DNA from: Kineosporia aurantiaca JCM 3230
GTDB lineage: Bacteria > Actinomycetota > Actinomycetes > Actinomycetales > Kineosporiaceae
Direction of reading: 5' to 3'
NCBI GenBank assembly: GCA_000719025.1
Contig: JODP01000018.1
Location: 128,683-192,682, forward strand
Length of the DNA: 64,000 nucleotides
In this document: positions 33,036 to 41,976 of the stretch, one piece after another
Layout: every line of letters begins with the position of its first letter
How positions within the stretch are numbered: the stretch's first letter is position 1
Translations under genes and position numbers: made by a program
Notes under the pieces: model-generated
Seen by the model: only the letters and a program-made list of their open reading frames with translations
Databases searched by the model: none
What the model was told of the DNA's origin: nothing

Positions 33036-34332
33036 CCGCGCTCTCCTCGCCGAAATCCGGCCCGGCTCCGGAGAGCAGGGCGATCGTCAGGCGGGTGCGG
33101 GTGGCCGGATCGTCCATCGCGCCGCCGAACAGCTCACGTAGCTGACCCAGGCGGTAGCGCACGGTCTGCGGATGGACATGCAGCTCAGCAGCCATCGCCC
33201 GGCGGTCGCCCATCCACCGCAGCCAGGACGCCAGGGTTTCGGCAAGACGCTCTCGGGAGGCGATCGGGGCGGCCGTCAGCGGGGCCAGGACCTGTTCCCG
33301 CAGGGCGAGCAGGATCCGCGGATCCCGGTGCACGATCACCGCGTCCAGATGGTCCTCCACGAAGACCAGGCCTTCCCCGTCGGACCGCTCGTGGCGCAAT
33401 CGGCCCTGCTCCCGCAGCCGAGCGGCGGACGAGAGCACCGCGACGCCGGCCGGGAGCCGGTCCAGGGGGATGGAAGGGCCGACCACGCCCCGCATCCCGC
33501 CGAGCCGGCTGATCTTGGCCTGCCGGCTGGCCAGCTCGGGCCGGTCCGGCCAGATCACCACCAGCCACTGATCCCGCCGGGTGGTCAGCACCGTGCGCCC
33601 CACCCGGGCCAGGACCAGCATGGACAGCCGGTCCTCCGGGTCGAGCAGGATCAGCGAGGCCCGGGTCGGCACCGGCCAGCCGACCTGTTCCGCGGACACC
33701 GCCACGCTGGCCCGATCAGCCCGGTCGGACAGCAGCCGGGCGGCCAGTTCGTCGCGCAGCCGTTCCCGCTCGGCGGCCGACTCGGACTGCTCCTGCACAT
33801 AGCCGCGGGCGGAGGCCGCGGTGAGCGCGTCGACGAAGCTGAACAGGGCCTCGGCCAGGGCGGTGACCGCTTCCAGGGGCAGCTGCAGTCGCAGCGCGAT
33901 GCTGGAGACCAGGCGCCAGGCCAGGTGGGCGCCGATCTGGTAGGCGGACAGCAGCCGGGCCAGGTCCCGGCCCTCGCGGAACTGCAGGCGGCCGATCAGC
34001 TCGAACAGCTCGGCCTGCTCACCCGGGAGCACCGGGTCCTTCGCGTTGTCCGGGTGCTTCGGGTGTCCCGGGAGGGAGGCCGGGCGGCCGACCGACTCGA
34101 CCAGCCGGACCATCGCCTCGCCGGCGTGGGTCAGCACCTCCTCGCGATTGACCCGGAGGAAGGCGGCGAAGTCCGGGGTGACGTTCAGCGAGTCCTGCAC
34201 CGAGTCGATCAGGTCGGGAAGTTCCCTGGTCAGATCGGCGGCCAGGGCCGAGGCGAGATCGGCGGGCAACGGGACCGGGGACGCGGACTCCGACAGATCC
34301 ATCCCGAACGCAGCCTCCAGCGCCGATGTCAT
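33013..34332 (-). CDS. PucR-family helix-turn-helix regulator
   Basis: 439 aa. The C-terminal 60 residues carry the PucR/CdaR HTH (MAAELHVHPQTVRYRLGQLRELFG). The middle is a GGDEF-like fold without signature residues (WPVPTRASLILLDPEDRLSM to VVGPSIPLDRL), and the N-terminal 180 residues are a helical sensor domain (RVNREEVLTHAGEAMVRLVE). Such proteins activate catabolic or lipid genes. It is divergent from hpnC, about 97 bases away, so the hopanoid operon is a likely target, but I see no defined operator. Confidence 0.85.
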   Translation of the reverse strand: MTSALEAAFGMDLSESASPVPLPADLASALAADLTRELPDLIDSVQDSLNVTPDFAAFLRVNREEVLTHAGEAMVRLVESVGRPASLPGHPKHPDNAKDPVLPGEQAELFELIGRLQFREGRDLARLLSAYQIGAHLAWRLVSSIALRLQLPLEAVTALAEALFSFVDALTAASARGYVQEQSESAAERERLRDELAARLLSDRADRASVAVSAEQVGWPVPTRASLILLDPEDRLSMLVLARVGRTVLTTRRDQWLVVIWPDRPELASRQAKISRLGGMRGVVGPSIPLDRLPAGVAVLSSAARLREQGRLRHERSDGEGLVFVEDHLDAVIVHRDPRILLALREQVLAPLTAAPIASRERLAETLASWLRWMGDRRAMAAELHVHPQTVRYRLGQLRELFGGAMDDPATRTRLTIALLSGAGPDFGEESAVTTPPRP

Positions 34333-34428
34333 CCTTCGTCCTCATTGTGCGCCGCGAACAATTTCTCCCGCCACCTTTTACTCGGAGGTGATGAGACGGC
34401 TCCGCCGCCCCGGAGTGAAGATCGATCC

Positions 34429-35319
34429 ATGGTCAGTCCGGTACCCGGTCCGGGAGCGAAATTCCGGACAGATAAGGAAAATCCGTTACCGGCTCGGGAA
34501 GCACCGCTGGCCGGACTGGAGCGGTCGGAGAACTTCCCGGTGGCGCTGCGCCTGCTGCCCTCCGCGGAACGCGCTCACCTGCAGGCGATCTACGACGTCG
34601 CCCGGGTGATCGACGACCTCGGCGACGAGGCCGAGGGCGACCGGGTGGCGTTGCTCCAGGCCTTCCGCAACGATCTGCGCCGGATCTGGCACGGCGCCGA
34701 GCCGGCGGCCGCGGTGTTGCGGCGGCTGCTGCCCACCGTGCAGGCGTGCGCGCTGGAGCCGGAACCGTTCGAGCGGCTGATCCAGGCGAATCTGCAGGAC
34801 CAGACCGTGACCCGGTATCCGACCCAGGACGAGCTGATCGCCTATTGCGCGCTGTCGGCCGATCCGGTGGGCCGGCTGGTGCTGGCCGTCTACGGCGCGG
34901 CCACTCCGGAGACCGCGGTGCTGTCCGACCGGATCTGCACCGCGCTGCAGATCCTGGAGCACTGCCAGGACGTCGGCGAGGACTACGCGCGGGACCGGAT
35001 TTACCTACCGCAGAACGAACTACGGCGCTTCGGCGTACGCGAGGAGGAACTCGGTGGCCAACGAACCGGGCCCCAGCTGGAACGCCTGGTCCAGAAGATG
35101 GTCGCGGATGCTTCTGGGCTGCTGGCCGAGGGCCGGCCGTTGATCGGGATGCTGAGCGGGACGGCGCGACTGGCGGTGGCCGGATACCTGGCCGGAGGTC
35201 TGGCGACGATCGACGCTCTACGCCGGGCCCATTGGAACGTGCTGCCGACCGGTCCTCACCCGCGCAAGCGCGACGTCGCCCGGCATGCAGCGGGTCTGCT
35301 CATGGGAGCCTCACGATGA
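34429..35319 (+). CDS. hpnC: Hydroxysqualene synthase / squalene synthase HpnC
   Basis: 296 aa from ATG 34429. Trans-isoprenyl diphosphate synthase fold with two aspartate-rich motifs: ARVIDDLGDEAEGD and EHCQDVGEDYARDRIYLP. HpnC converts presqualene diphosphate, the HpnD product, to hydroxysqualene in the HpnCDE squalene route. The N-terminus (SENFPVALRLLPSAERAHL) is typical of HpnC. It is the first of seven genes with overlapping or nearly touching codons; its TGA overlaps the hpnD ATG at 35316. Confidence 0.93.
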   Translation: MVSPVPGPGAKFRTDKENPLPAREAPLAGLERSENFPVALRLLPSAERAHLQAIYDVARVIDDLGDEAEGDRVALLQAFRNDLRRIWHGAEPAAAVLRRLLPTVQACALEPEPFERLIQANLQDQTVTRYPTQDELIAYCALSADPVGRLVLAVYGAATPETAVLSDRICTALQILEHCQDVGEDYARDRIYLPQNELRRFGVREEELGGQRTGPQLERLVQKMVADASGLLAEGRPLIGMLSGTARLAVAGYLAGGLATIDALRRAHWNVLPTGPHPRKRDVARHAAGLLMGASR

Positions 35320-36191
35320 CGACGCTTACCGAGGCCTACGAGACCGCGGAGCAGATCACCCGCACCGAGGCCCGTAACTTCTACTACGGCATCCGCCTGC
35401 TACCCGGCCCGAAACGACGTGCTCTGTGCGCGGTTTACGCACTGGCCCGACGGGTCGACGACATTGGCGACGACGATCGTCCGGTGACCGAGAAGCTTCC
35501 TGCGCTCGAACAGGTCAGCGCATCGCTGGCCGAGTTACGTTCAGGTAAAAAAGATTTCACCGACCCGGCGATGATCGCCCTGGCCGATGCCACCGGCAGC
35601 TACCCGATCCCGCTGGGCGCCCTGGACGAGCTGGTCGACGGGGTCCGGATGGACATCGTCGGCACCACCTTCGAGACCTTCGAGGACTTGGTGGTCTACT
35701 GCCGATGTGTGGCCGGTTCGGTCGGACGGCTCTGCCTGTCGATCTTCGGCGGCCCTCAGGCCTCGACCGATGACGAGGCGGTCCGGCGGGCCGACACCCT
35801 GGGCATCGCCCTGCAGCAGACCAACATCCTCCGCGACATCCGGGAGGACCTGCTCAACGGCCGGGTCTACCTGCCCCAGGAGGACCTCACCAAGTTCGGG
35901 GTGGACCTGCGGGTGGAGAACGGGCGGCTGGCCGATCCGGAGGGGAACCTGGTCGAGCTGATCCGCTACCGGGCCGCCGAGGCCCGGCGCTGGTACGCGG
36001 AAGGACTGAAGCTGGTCCCGATGCTGGACCGCCGCAGCGCTGCCTGCTGCTCCGCAATGGCCGGGATCTATGTGCGACTGCTGACCGAGATCGAGGCCGA
36101 CCCACAGGCCGTCTACCACCAGCGGCTCTCGCTCAGCGGCGGTCAGAAGCTGCGGGTGGCGCTGCGCTCGCTGACTGGTGGGAGGGTGTGA
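35316..36191 (+). CDS. hpnD: Presqualene diphosphate synthase HpnD
   Basis: 291 aa. It condenses two farnesyl diphosphates to presqualene diphosphate. Aspartate motifs ARRVDDIGDDD and NILRDIREDLLNGRVYLP are both intact; the N-terminal TRTEARNFYYGIRLLPGPKRRAL and C-terminal YHQRLSLSGGQKLRVALRSL fit HpnD. Start ATG 35316 overlaps hpnC, and its TGA overlaps the hpnE GTG. Confidence 0.94.
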   Translation: MTTLTEAYETAEQITRTEARNFYYGIRLLPGPKRRALCAVYALARRVDDIGDDDRPVTEKLPALEQVSASLAELRSGKKDFTDPAMIALADATGSYPIPLGALDELVDGVRMDIVGTTFETFEDLVVYCRCVAGSVGRLCLSIFGGPQASTDDEAVRRADTLGIALQQTNILRDIREDLLNGRVYLPQEDLTKFGVDLRVENGRLADPEGNLVELIRYRAAEARRWYAEGLKLVPMLDRRSAACCSAMAGIYVRLLTEIEADPQAVYHQRLSLSGGQKLRVALRSLTGGRV

Positions 36192-37522
36192 AACCGCCCG
36201 ACGTGACCGTGGTTGGCGGCGGTCTGGCCGGCATCACCACGGCGCTGGCCTGCGCTGATGCCGGGTTAAGGGTGGTCCTGCAGGAGGCGCGGCCACGGCT
36301 CGGCGGGCGCACCACCTCGTTCACCCGCGCGCTTGCGGACCGGACGGACATCGAGGTCGACACCGGGCAGCACGTGTTCATGCGCTGCTGCACGGCTTAC
36401 CGGGCCCTGGTCCAGCGGCTCGGCGGCGACTCCCTGGTGGCCTTGCAGCCGCGCCTGGACGTTCCCGTAGTGCATCCGTCCGGCACGACCGCCCGGATCC
36501 GCCGCGGCACTGCTCCGGCCCCGCTGCACCTGCTCCCCGCACTGGCCGGGTACCGCCTGCTCCCGCTGTCCGAACGGCTCCGGCTCGGCCGGGCGGCGCT
36601 GGCCCTAGGCCTGCTCGACCCGGCCGATCCGGCCACCGACGAGATCTCCTTCGGCGAGTGGCTGTCCCGGCACGGTCAGAGCCCGCGCGCGGTCGCGGCG
36701 CTGTGGGACCTGATCACCGTGGCGACGCTGAACTCCCCCGCCTCCCGCAGTTCGTTGGCCCTGGCCGCCACGGTGTTCCAGATCGGCCTGCTGACCGACG
36801 CCTCGGCCGGCGATCTGGGCTGGGCACGGGTCCCTCTGGGGCATCTGCACGGAGATCTGGCCCTGACCGCCCTGCGTGAGGCCGGGGTGGAAGTCCAGCT
36901 GGGGGTAAAGCCTTCCCTCCTCGACTTCCGCGACGGCGCCTGGCATCTCGACGGGTGCGTCACCGACCGCGTGGTCCTGGCGGTACCCCCGCCTGCGGCC
37001 GAAAGGCTGGTCCCGTTCGAGGCGGAATGGGGGGCGAGGCTCTCCGCGTCCCCCATTGTCAACGTCCATCTGGTCTACGACCGCCCGGTGCTGACCGAAA
37101 GCTTCTTCGCCACGGTGGATTCGCCGGTGCAATGGGTCTTCGACCGCACCGAGGCCTCGGGCCTGAAGACCGGCGGGCAGTATCTCGCGGTATCGATCTC
37201 CTCGGCCTCCGAGATGATCGGCCGGCCGGCCCGGGCAATCATCGACGAGATCGCCCCGGCCGTCACCGCGCTGTTTCCTGGGGGAAATCTGCAGCACGCC
37301 TTCGTCACCCGCGAGGCGAGCGCGACCTTCTCTCCCGCGCCGGGCACCGGAAAGTGGCGGCCTGGCCCCCGAACCCGCCTCCCTGGGCTGTTCCTGGCCG
37401 GATCATGGACCGCCACGGGCTGGCCGGACACCATGGAGGGGGCAGTGCGAAGCGGCAACTCGGCGGCGGCCGCGGTGCTCGCCGACACTCCTTTCCCGGC
37501 TCGGACGGAGGTTCCGGTATGA
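36188..37522 (+). CDS. hpnE: Hydroxysqualene dehydroxylase HpnE
   Basis: 444 aa. FAD-dependent amine-oxidase fold: VTVVGGGLAGITTALACADAG is the dinucleotide motif and EARPRLGGRTTSF follows. DTGQHVFMRCCTAY matches the HpnE substrate region, and LFLAGSWTATGWPDTMEGAVRSG is the C-terminal FAD motif. It reduces hydroxysqualene to squalene with FADH2. Together HpnC, HpnD and HpnE replace a single squalene synthase. GTG start coupled to hpnD; TGA overlaps the next ATG at 37519. Confidence 0.95.
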   Translation: MKPPDVTVVGGGLAGITTALACADAGLRVVLQEARPRLGGRTTSFTRALADRTDIEVDTGQHVFMRCCTAYRALVQRLGGDSLVALQPRLDVPVVHPSGTTARIRRGTAPAPLHLLPALAGYRLLPLSERLRLGRAALALGLLDPADPATDEISFGEWLSRHGQSPRAVAALWDLITVATLNSPASRSSLALAATVFQIGLLTDASAGDLGWARVPLGHLHGDLALTALREAGVEVQLGVKPSLLDFRDGAWHLDGCVTDRVVLAVPPPAAERLVPFEAEWGARLSASPIVNVHLVYDRPVLTESFFATVDSPVQWVFDRTEASGLKTGGQYLAVSISSASEMIGRPARAIIDEIAPAVTALFPGGNLQHAFVTREASATFSPAPGTGKWRPGPRTRLPGLFLAGSWTATGWPDTMEGAVRSGNSAAAAVLADTPFPARTEVPV

Positions 37523-38523
37523 CCACGAACGCTGTGTCTGTTCCCCCTGCCCTGGGCCGTGCCCGCACACTGGTCGATCCTGCGCTGCGAGCGGCGGTGG
37601 CCGGGCTGGACCCGGCCAATCGGGCGATCAGCGAGTATCACCTGGGCTGGACCGAGGCCGACGGAACTCCGCGAGAGCGGGCCGGGGGCAAGGCGGTCCG
37701 GCCCGCGGTGGCGATCCTGGCCGCCGAGGCCTGTGGCGGATCGCCGGAAAGGGCGGTTCCGGGCGCGGTCTCGGTCGAGCTGATCCACAACTTCTCCCTG
37801 ATCCACGACGACGTGATGGACGAGGACGCCGAGCGCCGGCACCGGCCCACGGTCTGGGCGCTCTGGGGCATCCCGGCCGCGATCCTCTCCGGCGACGCCC
37901 TCCAGAACCTCGCCCAGCAGGTGCTTCTGCCCTGCGACCCGCGCGCCTCGATCGCGCTCGGAGAGGCGGTGAGCGAGCTGATCCGGGGCCAGACCGAGGA
38001 TTTGGCGTTCGAGCGGCGGGACTGGGTGGAGCTTCCGGAGTGCCGGGCCATGGCGGCCGGGAAAACCGGGGCCCTGCTTTCGGCCAGCGCCCGGATCGGG
38101 GCACTCCTCGGTGGGGGCGACGATTCAGCAGTGGACGCTCTGAGCACCTATGGCGCTCACGTCGGGATGGCCTTCCAATGGGTGGACGATGTGCTCGGCA
38201 TCTGGGGTGACCCGGCGGTGACCGGCAAGCCGGTGCTCTCGGACCTGCGCGGCCGGAAGAAGTCGCTGCCGGTGACGTTCGTGCTGAGCGCGGGCGGCGG
38301 TTCGGCCCGGGCGATCGGCGACTGGCTGGCCGGCTCCGAGGTTCTGGACCTACCGCGGGTCGCCGATGTCCTGGAAGAGGCCGGGGCCCGGGAATGGGCT
38401 CTGGCCGAGGCCGGGCGCGAGGTCGACCTGGCCAACCAGGCGCTGGACTCGGTCCCCCTGACCGAGAGCGCCCGGGACGAACTGAAGGAACTCACCCGCT
38501 TCCTTACCCACCGGGAGGCCTGA
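37519..38523 (+). CDS. Polyprenyl diphosphate synthase (farnesyl/geranylgeranyl type)
   Basis: 334 aa. First aspartate motif IHDDVMDEDAERRHRPT, second WVDDVLGIWGDP and the GGKAVRP substrate motif near the N-terminus identify an all-trans prenyl synthase. In this operon it should supply the farnesyl diphosphate used by HpnD. Residues before the first DDxxD (LIHNFSLI) would set chain length but do not settle C15 against C20. ATG overlaps the hpnE stop; its TGA shares a base with the shc ATG. Confidence 0.93.
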   Translation: MTTNAVSVPPALGRARTLVDPALRAAVAGLDPANRAISEYHLGWTEADGTPRERAGGKAVRPAVAILAAEACGGSPERAVPGAVSVELIHNFSLIHDDVMDEDAERRHRPTVWALWGIPAAILSGDALQNLAQQVLLPCDPRASIALGEAVSELIRGQTEDLAFERRDWVELPECRAMAAGKTGALLSASARIGALLGGGDDSAVDALSTYGAHVGMAFQWVDDVLGIWGDPAVTGKPVLSDLRGRKKSLPVTFVLSAGGGSARAIGDWLAGSEVLDLPRVADVLEEAGAREWALAEAGREVDLANQALDSVPLTESARDELKELTRFLTHREA

Positions 38524-40409
38524 TGACCGAGACTCTTCTGACGCGAACGGTTCTCGATACGGTACAGGCAGCCCGGCAGAAGCTGATCAGCCTGCAGGAC
38601 GAGTCCGGCTGGTGGAAGGGGAAACTCGCCAGCAACGTGACGATGGACGCGGAAGATCTGCTGCTTCGGCATTTCCTCGGCATCCTGTCGCCGGACCGAC
38701 TGGAGCAGAGCGCCCGCTGGATCCGCTCGCAGCAGCGGGAAGACGGGACGTGGGCCACTTTCTACGACGGGCCGGGCGATCTCAACACCACCGTCGAGGC
38801 CTGGGTGGCGCTGCGCCTGGCCGGTGATCCGGTGGACGCGCCGCATCTGCTGAGGGCCCAGGAGTTCATCCGCTCGCGCGGCGGCGTGCACCGGACCCGG
38901 GTGTTCACCCGGATCTGGCTGGCCATGGTCGGCCTGTGGTCCTGGGACGACCTGCCCTCGATGCCGCCGGAGCTGATCCTGCTGCCGAAGTGGTTCCCTC
39001 TGAACGTCTACAACTGGGCCTGCTGGGCCCGGCAGACGGTGGTTCCGCTGACCCTGGTCGGCACCCTGCGGCCGAGCCGCCCGGTGGACTTCGGCGTCTC
39101 CGAGATCATCACCGGGCCACGGTCTTCTGAGCGGGTGTCCCGACTGAGCTGGAAGGGCTTCTTCCTCGGGCTGGACAAGGTGCTGCACCGTTACGACCGG
39201 GTCGCCTTCCAGCCGCTGCGGAAGCTGGCCACTCGCAGGGCATTGCGCTGGATTCTGGAACGGCAGGAGCGGGACGGGTCCTGGGGTGGGATCCAGCCGC
39301 CGTGGGTCTATTCGATCCTGGCGCTGCATCTGAACGGGTACGCGCTGGACCACCCGGTTCTGGTCGCCGGGCTGCGTGGGCTGGACGACTTCACCATCCA
39401 CGAGGAGACGCCGGACGGCCCGACTGCCATGCTTGAGGCCTGCCAGTCGCCGATCTGGGACACCGCCCTGGCCGCCGTGGCCCTGCTGGACTCGGGTTCC
39501 CCCGACGATGCCCCGGACGCGCTGCAACGGGCCGGCAAATGGCTTCTCTCCCAAGAGGTCACCGTCCATGGTGACTGGGCGGTCCGGCGTCCCCAATTAT
39601 CCCCTGGCGGTTGGGCGTTCGAGTTCGCCAACGAGCACTATCCGGACACCGACGACACCGCCGAGGTGGTCCTGGCTCTGCGTCGTATCCCTGGTCTTAC
39701 GGCCCAGGGCGCGATTGATCGGGGCATTAACTGGACAGCCGGCATGCAGAGCAAGGACGGCGGCTGGGGGGCCTTCGACGCCGACAACACCCGTAAACTC
39801 GCCACCTACTTACCGTTCTGCGACTTCGGCGCGGTGATCGATCCACCATCGGCGGACGTTACCGCGCACGTGGTGGAGATGTTCGCAGAGGCCGGAATGG
39901 CTAAGGATGAACGGTGCGTCCGCGGCGTTCAATGGCTTTTGGACGCGCAGGAGGACGACGGTTCCTGGTTCGGCCGTTGGGGGGCGAACCATCTGTACGG
40001 AACTGGAGCGGTCGTCCCGGCCCTGGTGGCCGCCGGTCTGCCAACCGACGGTCCGATCGTCCGTAAAGCAGTTGTCTGGCTCGAACACCATCAGAACGAG
40101 GACGGGGGGTGGGGTGAGGATCTGCGCTCCTACGTGGATCCTTCGCTGATCGGCACCGGGGCGAGCACCCCGGCCCAGACCGCCTGGGCCCTGCTGGCCC
40201 TCTTGGCCGCCGGGGAAGTGAGTCCCTCCGTCGAGCGCGGTGTGCAATGGCTGGTCCGTAACCAGACCTCGGACGGCACCTGGGACGAGCCCTACTTCAC
40301 CGGCACCGGCTTCCCCCGCGACTTCTACCTCGCCTACCACCTGTACCGCCTGGTCTTCCCGCTGACCGCCCTCGGGCGCTACCTCACCGCCACCGCAGCG
40401 AAGGACTGA
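38523..40409 (+). CDS. shc: Squalene-hopene cyclase
   Basis: 628 aa, usual length for the family. It cyclises squalene to hopene and hopanol at the membrane. The catalytic acid motif DxDD appears as YPDTDDTAEVV (about residue 375), and several QW repeats are visible (QREDGTWATFYDG, QERDGSWGGIQPPW, QSKDGGWGAFDADN, QEDDGSWFGRWG, QNEDGGWGEDL, QTSDGTWDEPYFTGTGFP). The C-terminal GFPRDFYLAYHLYR is conserved. Start ATG 38523 overlaps the upstream stop (TGATG). Confidence 0.97.
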   Translation: MTETLLTRTVLDTVQAARQKLISLQDESGWWKGKLASNVTMDAEDLLLRHFLGILSPDRLEQSARWIRSQQREDGTWATFYDGPGDLNTTVEAWVALRLAGDPVDAPHLLRAQEFIRSRGGVHRTRVFTRIWLAMVGLWSWDDLPSMPPELILLPKWFPLNVYNWACWARQTVVPLTLVGTLRPSRPVDFGVSEIITGPRSSERVSRLSWKGFFLGLDKVLHRYDRVAFQPLRKLATRRALRWILERQERDGSWGGIQPPWVYSILALHLNGYALDHPVLVAGLRGLDDFTIHEETPDGPTAMLEACQSPIWDTALAAVALLDSGSPDDAPDALQRAGKWLLSQEVTVHGDWAVRRPQLSPGGWAFEFANEHYPDTDDTAEVVLALRRIPGLTAQGAIDRGINWTAGMQSKDGGWGAFDADNTRKLATYLPFCDFGAVIDPPSADVTAHVVEMFAEAGMAKDERCVRGVQWLLDAQEDDGSWFGRWGANHLYGTGAVVPALVAAGLPTDGPIVRKAVVWLEHHQNEDGGWGEDLRSYVDPSLIGTGASTPAQTAWALLALLAAGEVSPSVERGVQWLVRNQTSDGTWDEPYFTGTGFPRDFYLAYHLYRLVFPLTALGRYLTATAAKD

Positions 40410-40412
40410 CCG

Positions 40413-41975
40413 ATGTCCTCACCTCCATCACCCTCGTCACCGGGCGGGGCCGGCCGGTCGACCGACGCCGGGTCCCGCTCCGGACCGGACCCGGTCCTCA
40501 CCGTCCTGGCTCCGCTCCTGATCGAACGGGCCGCCCTGGCCCGGGCTCTGCCCGGGAACACCCGGGTGATCCACACCGGGATGGGCCCGGCGAAGTCGCA
40601 ACGGCTCGACCCACCGCCCGGTACCGGACCGGTGGTGATCACCGGAGTCGCCGGCGGGTTGCGCCCTGACCTGCAGCCCGGCGATCTGCTGGTGGCCACT
40701 GAGATCCGGGGCGACGGCCCGGCCATCCCGGTGCCCTCGGCCCACCTGCTGGCCGGCGCCCTGCGCCGCCTGGGCCTGCGCGTCCACCTCGGCCCCCTGC
40801 ACTCCTCCCCCACCGTCGTGCACGCGGCCGACCGGGACGGCTTCGGTGATGCTCTGGCGGTCGACATGGAGTCGGCTTGGCTGGCCCGGCGGATCCAGGG
40901 CCGGCCATTTGCGGTGCTGCGAGCGATCGCCGACACGACCGACAAGCCGCTCCTACGGCCGGGCACTCCGGTCCGCTCATTCCAAGCTCTGCGCGCCCTG
41001 CGTCACGCCACCCCTGCGCTCACCGCCTGGGCCGCCGTTGCCGGTGTTCCCCGGGAAGTAGTTCTCGCCGCACCCCGATCGTTCTGCGCTGGGGTAGAAC
41101 GCGCCATCGAGATCGTCGACAGATGCCTTGAACAGTTCGGGGCGCCTGTCTACGTCCGCCGTCAGATCGTCCACAACACCCAGGTGGTCCGCGAACTCAC
41201 CGAAAAGGGCGCGGTCTTCGTCCAGGAAGCCGACGAGGTACCCGAGGGCGAAGTGCTGGTGCTGGCCGCCCACGGAGTCGCCCCGAGCGTCCGTAAACAA
41301 GCCGCCGAACGCAACCTGACCGTCGTCGACGGTACCTGCCCGCTGGTCAGCAAGGTGCACGCCGAAGTGCGCCGCTTCGCCCAACGCGGTGAGACCGTCT
41401 TTCTGGTAGGGCATTCCGACCACGAAGAGGTGGAAGGGACGCTCGGTGAGGCACCGGAGAACGTGGTGGTCGTGGCTACCGAGGACGAGGTGAACCTCGC
41501 CTCGGTGGCGGATCCCGACCAGGTCTCCTACGTAACCCAGACCACCCTCTCCCGGCAGGACACGTCCCCCGTCATCAAGGCCCTGTCCGAACGGTTTCCC
41601 CGGCTGAAGGCCCCGCCCACCGAGGACATCTGCTTCGCCACCACCAACCGCCAGGCCGCGGTCACCGCGATCGCCCAACAGGTGGACCTCGTCATCGTGG
41701 TCGGCTCGGCCAACTCCTCGAACTCCCGGCGCCTGGTCGAGGTGGCCCAGGCCGCCGCCGGCACCCGGGCCCGGCTGATCGACGACCCGACCGAACTCGA
41801 CCTCACCGATCTGGCCGGCGTCCACCGGATCGGCGTCACCGCGGGCGCCTCCGCGCCGCCGGACCTGGTCGACGCGCTGATCACGAACCTGTCCGGCCTC
41901 GGCCCGGTCTCGCAACGCGAGCACCGGGTCACCGACGAGACCGTGACCTTCTCGCTACCCCCTGGAGTGAGCTGA
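40413..41975 (+). CDS. ispH: HpnG-like phosphorylase fused to IspH
   Basis: 520 aa in one uninterrupted frame. Residues about 28-208 are a purine-nucleoside-phosphorylase-like domain of the HpnG type (VVITGVAGGLRPDLQPGDLL; LAVDMESAWLARR; VLRAIADTTDKP), which would release adenine from adenosylhopane. Residues about 213-515 are a complete IspH with the three iron-sulfur cysteines (RSFCAG Cys225, DGTCPL Cys309, EDICFATTNRQ Cys407) plus AAHGVAPSV, GHSDHEEVEGT and SANSSNSRRL. IspH makes IPP and DMAPP from HMBPP. Elsewhere the two are separate genes. It lies between shc and hpnH. Confidence 0.93.
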   Translation: MSSPPSPSSPGGAGRSTDAGSRSGPDPVLTVLAPLLIERAALARALPGNTRVIHTGMGPAKSQRLDPPPGTGPVVITGVAGGLRPDLQPGDLLVATEIRGDGPAIPVPSAHLLAGALRRLGLRVHLGPLHSSPTVVHAADRDGFGDALAVDMESAWLARRIQGRPFAVLRAIADTTDKPLLRPGTPVRSFQALRALRHATPALTAWAAVAGVPREVVLAAPRSFCAGVERAIEIVDRCLEQFGAPVYVRRQIVHNTQVVRELTEKGAVFVQEADEVPEGEVLVLAAHGVAPSVRKQAAERNLTVVDGTCPLVSKVHAEVRRFAQRGETVFLVGHSDHEEVEGTLGEAPENVVVVATEDEVNLASVADPDQVSYVTQTTLSRQDTSPVIKALSERFPRLKAPPTEDICFATTNRQAAVTAIAQQVDLVIVVGSANSSNSRRLVEVAQAAAGTRARLIDDPTELDLTDLAGVHRIGVTAGASAPPDLVDALITNLSGLGPVSQREHRVTDETVTFSLPPGVS

Positions 41976-41976
41976 C

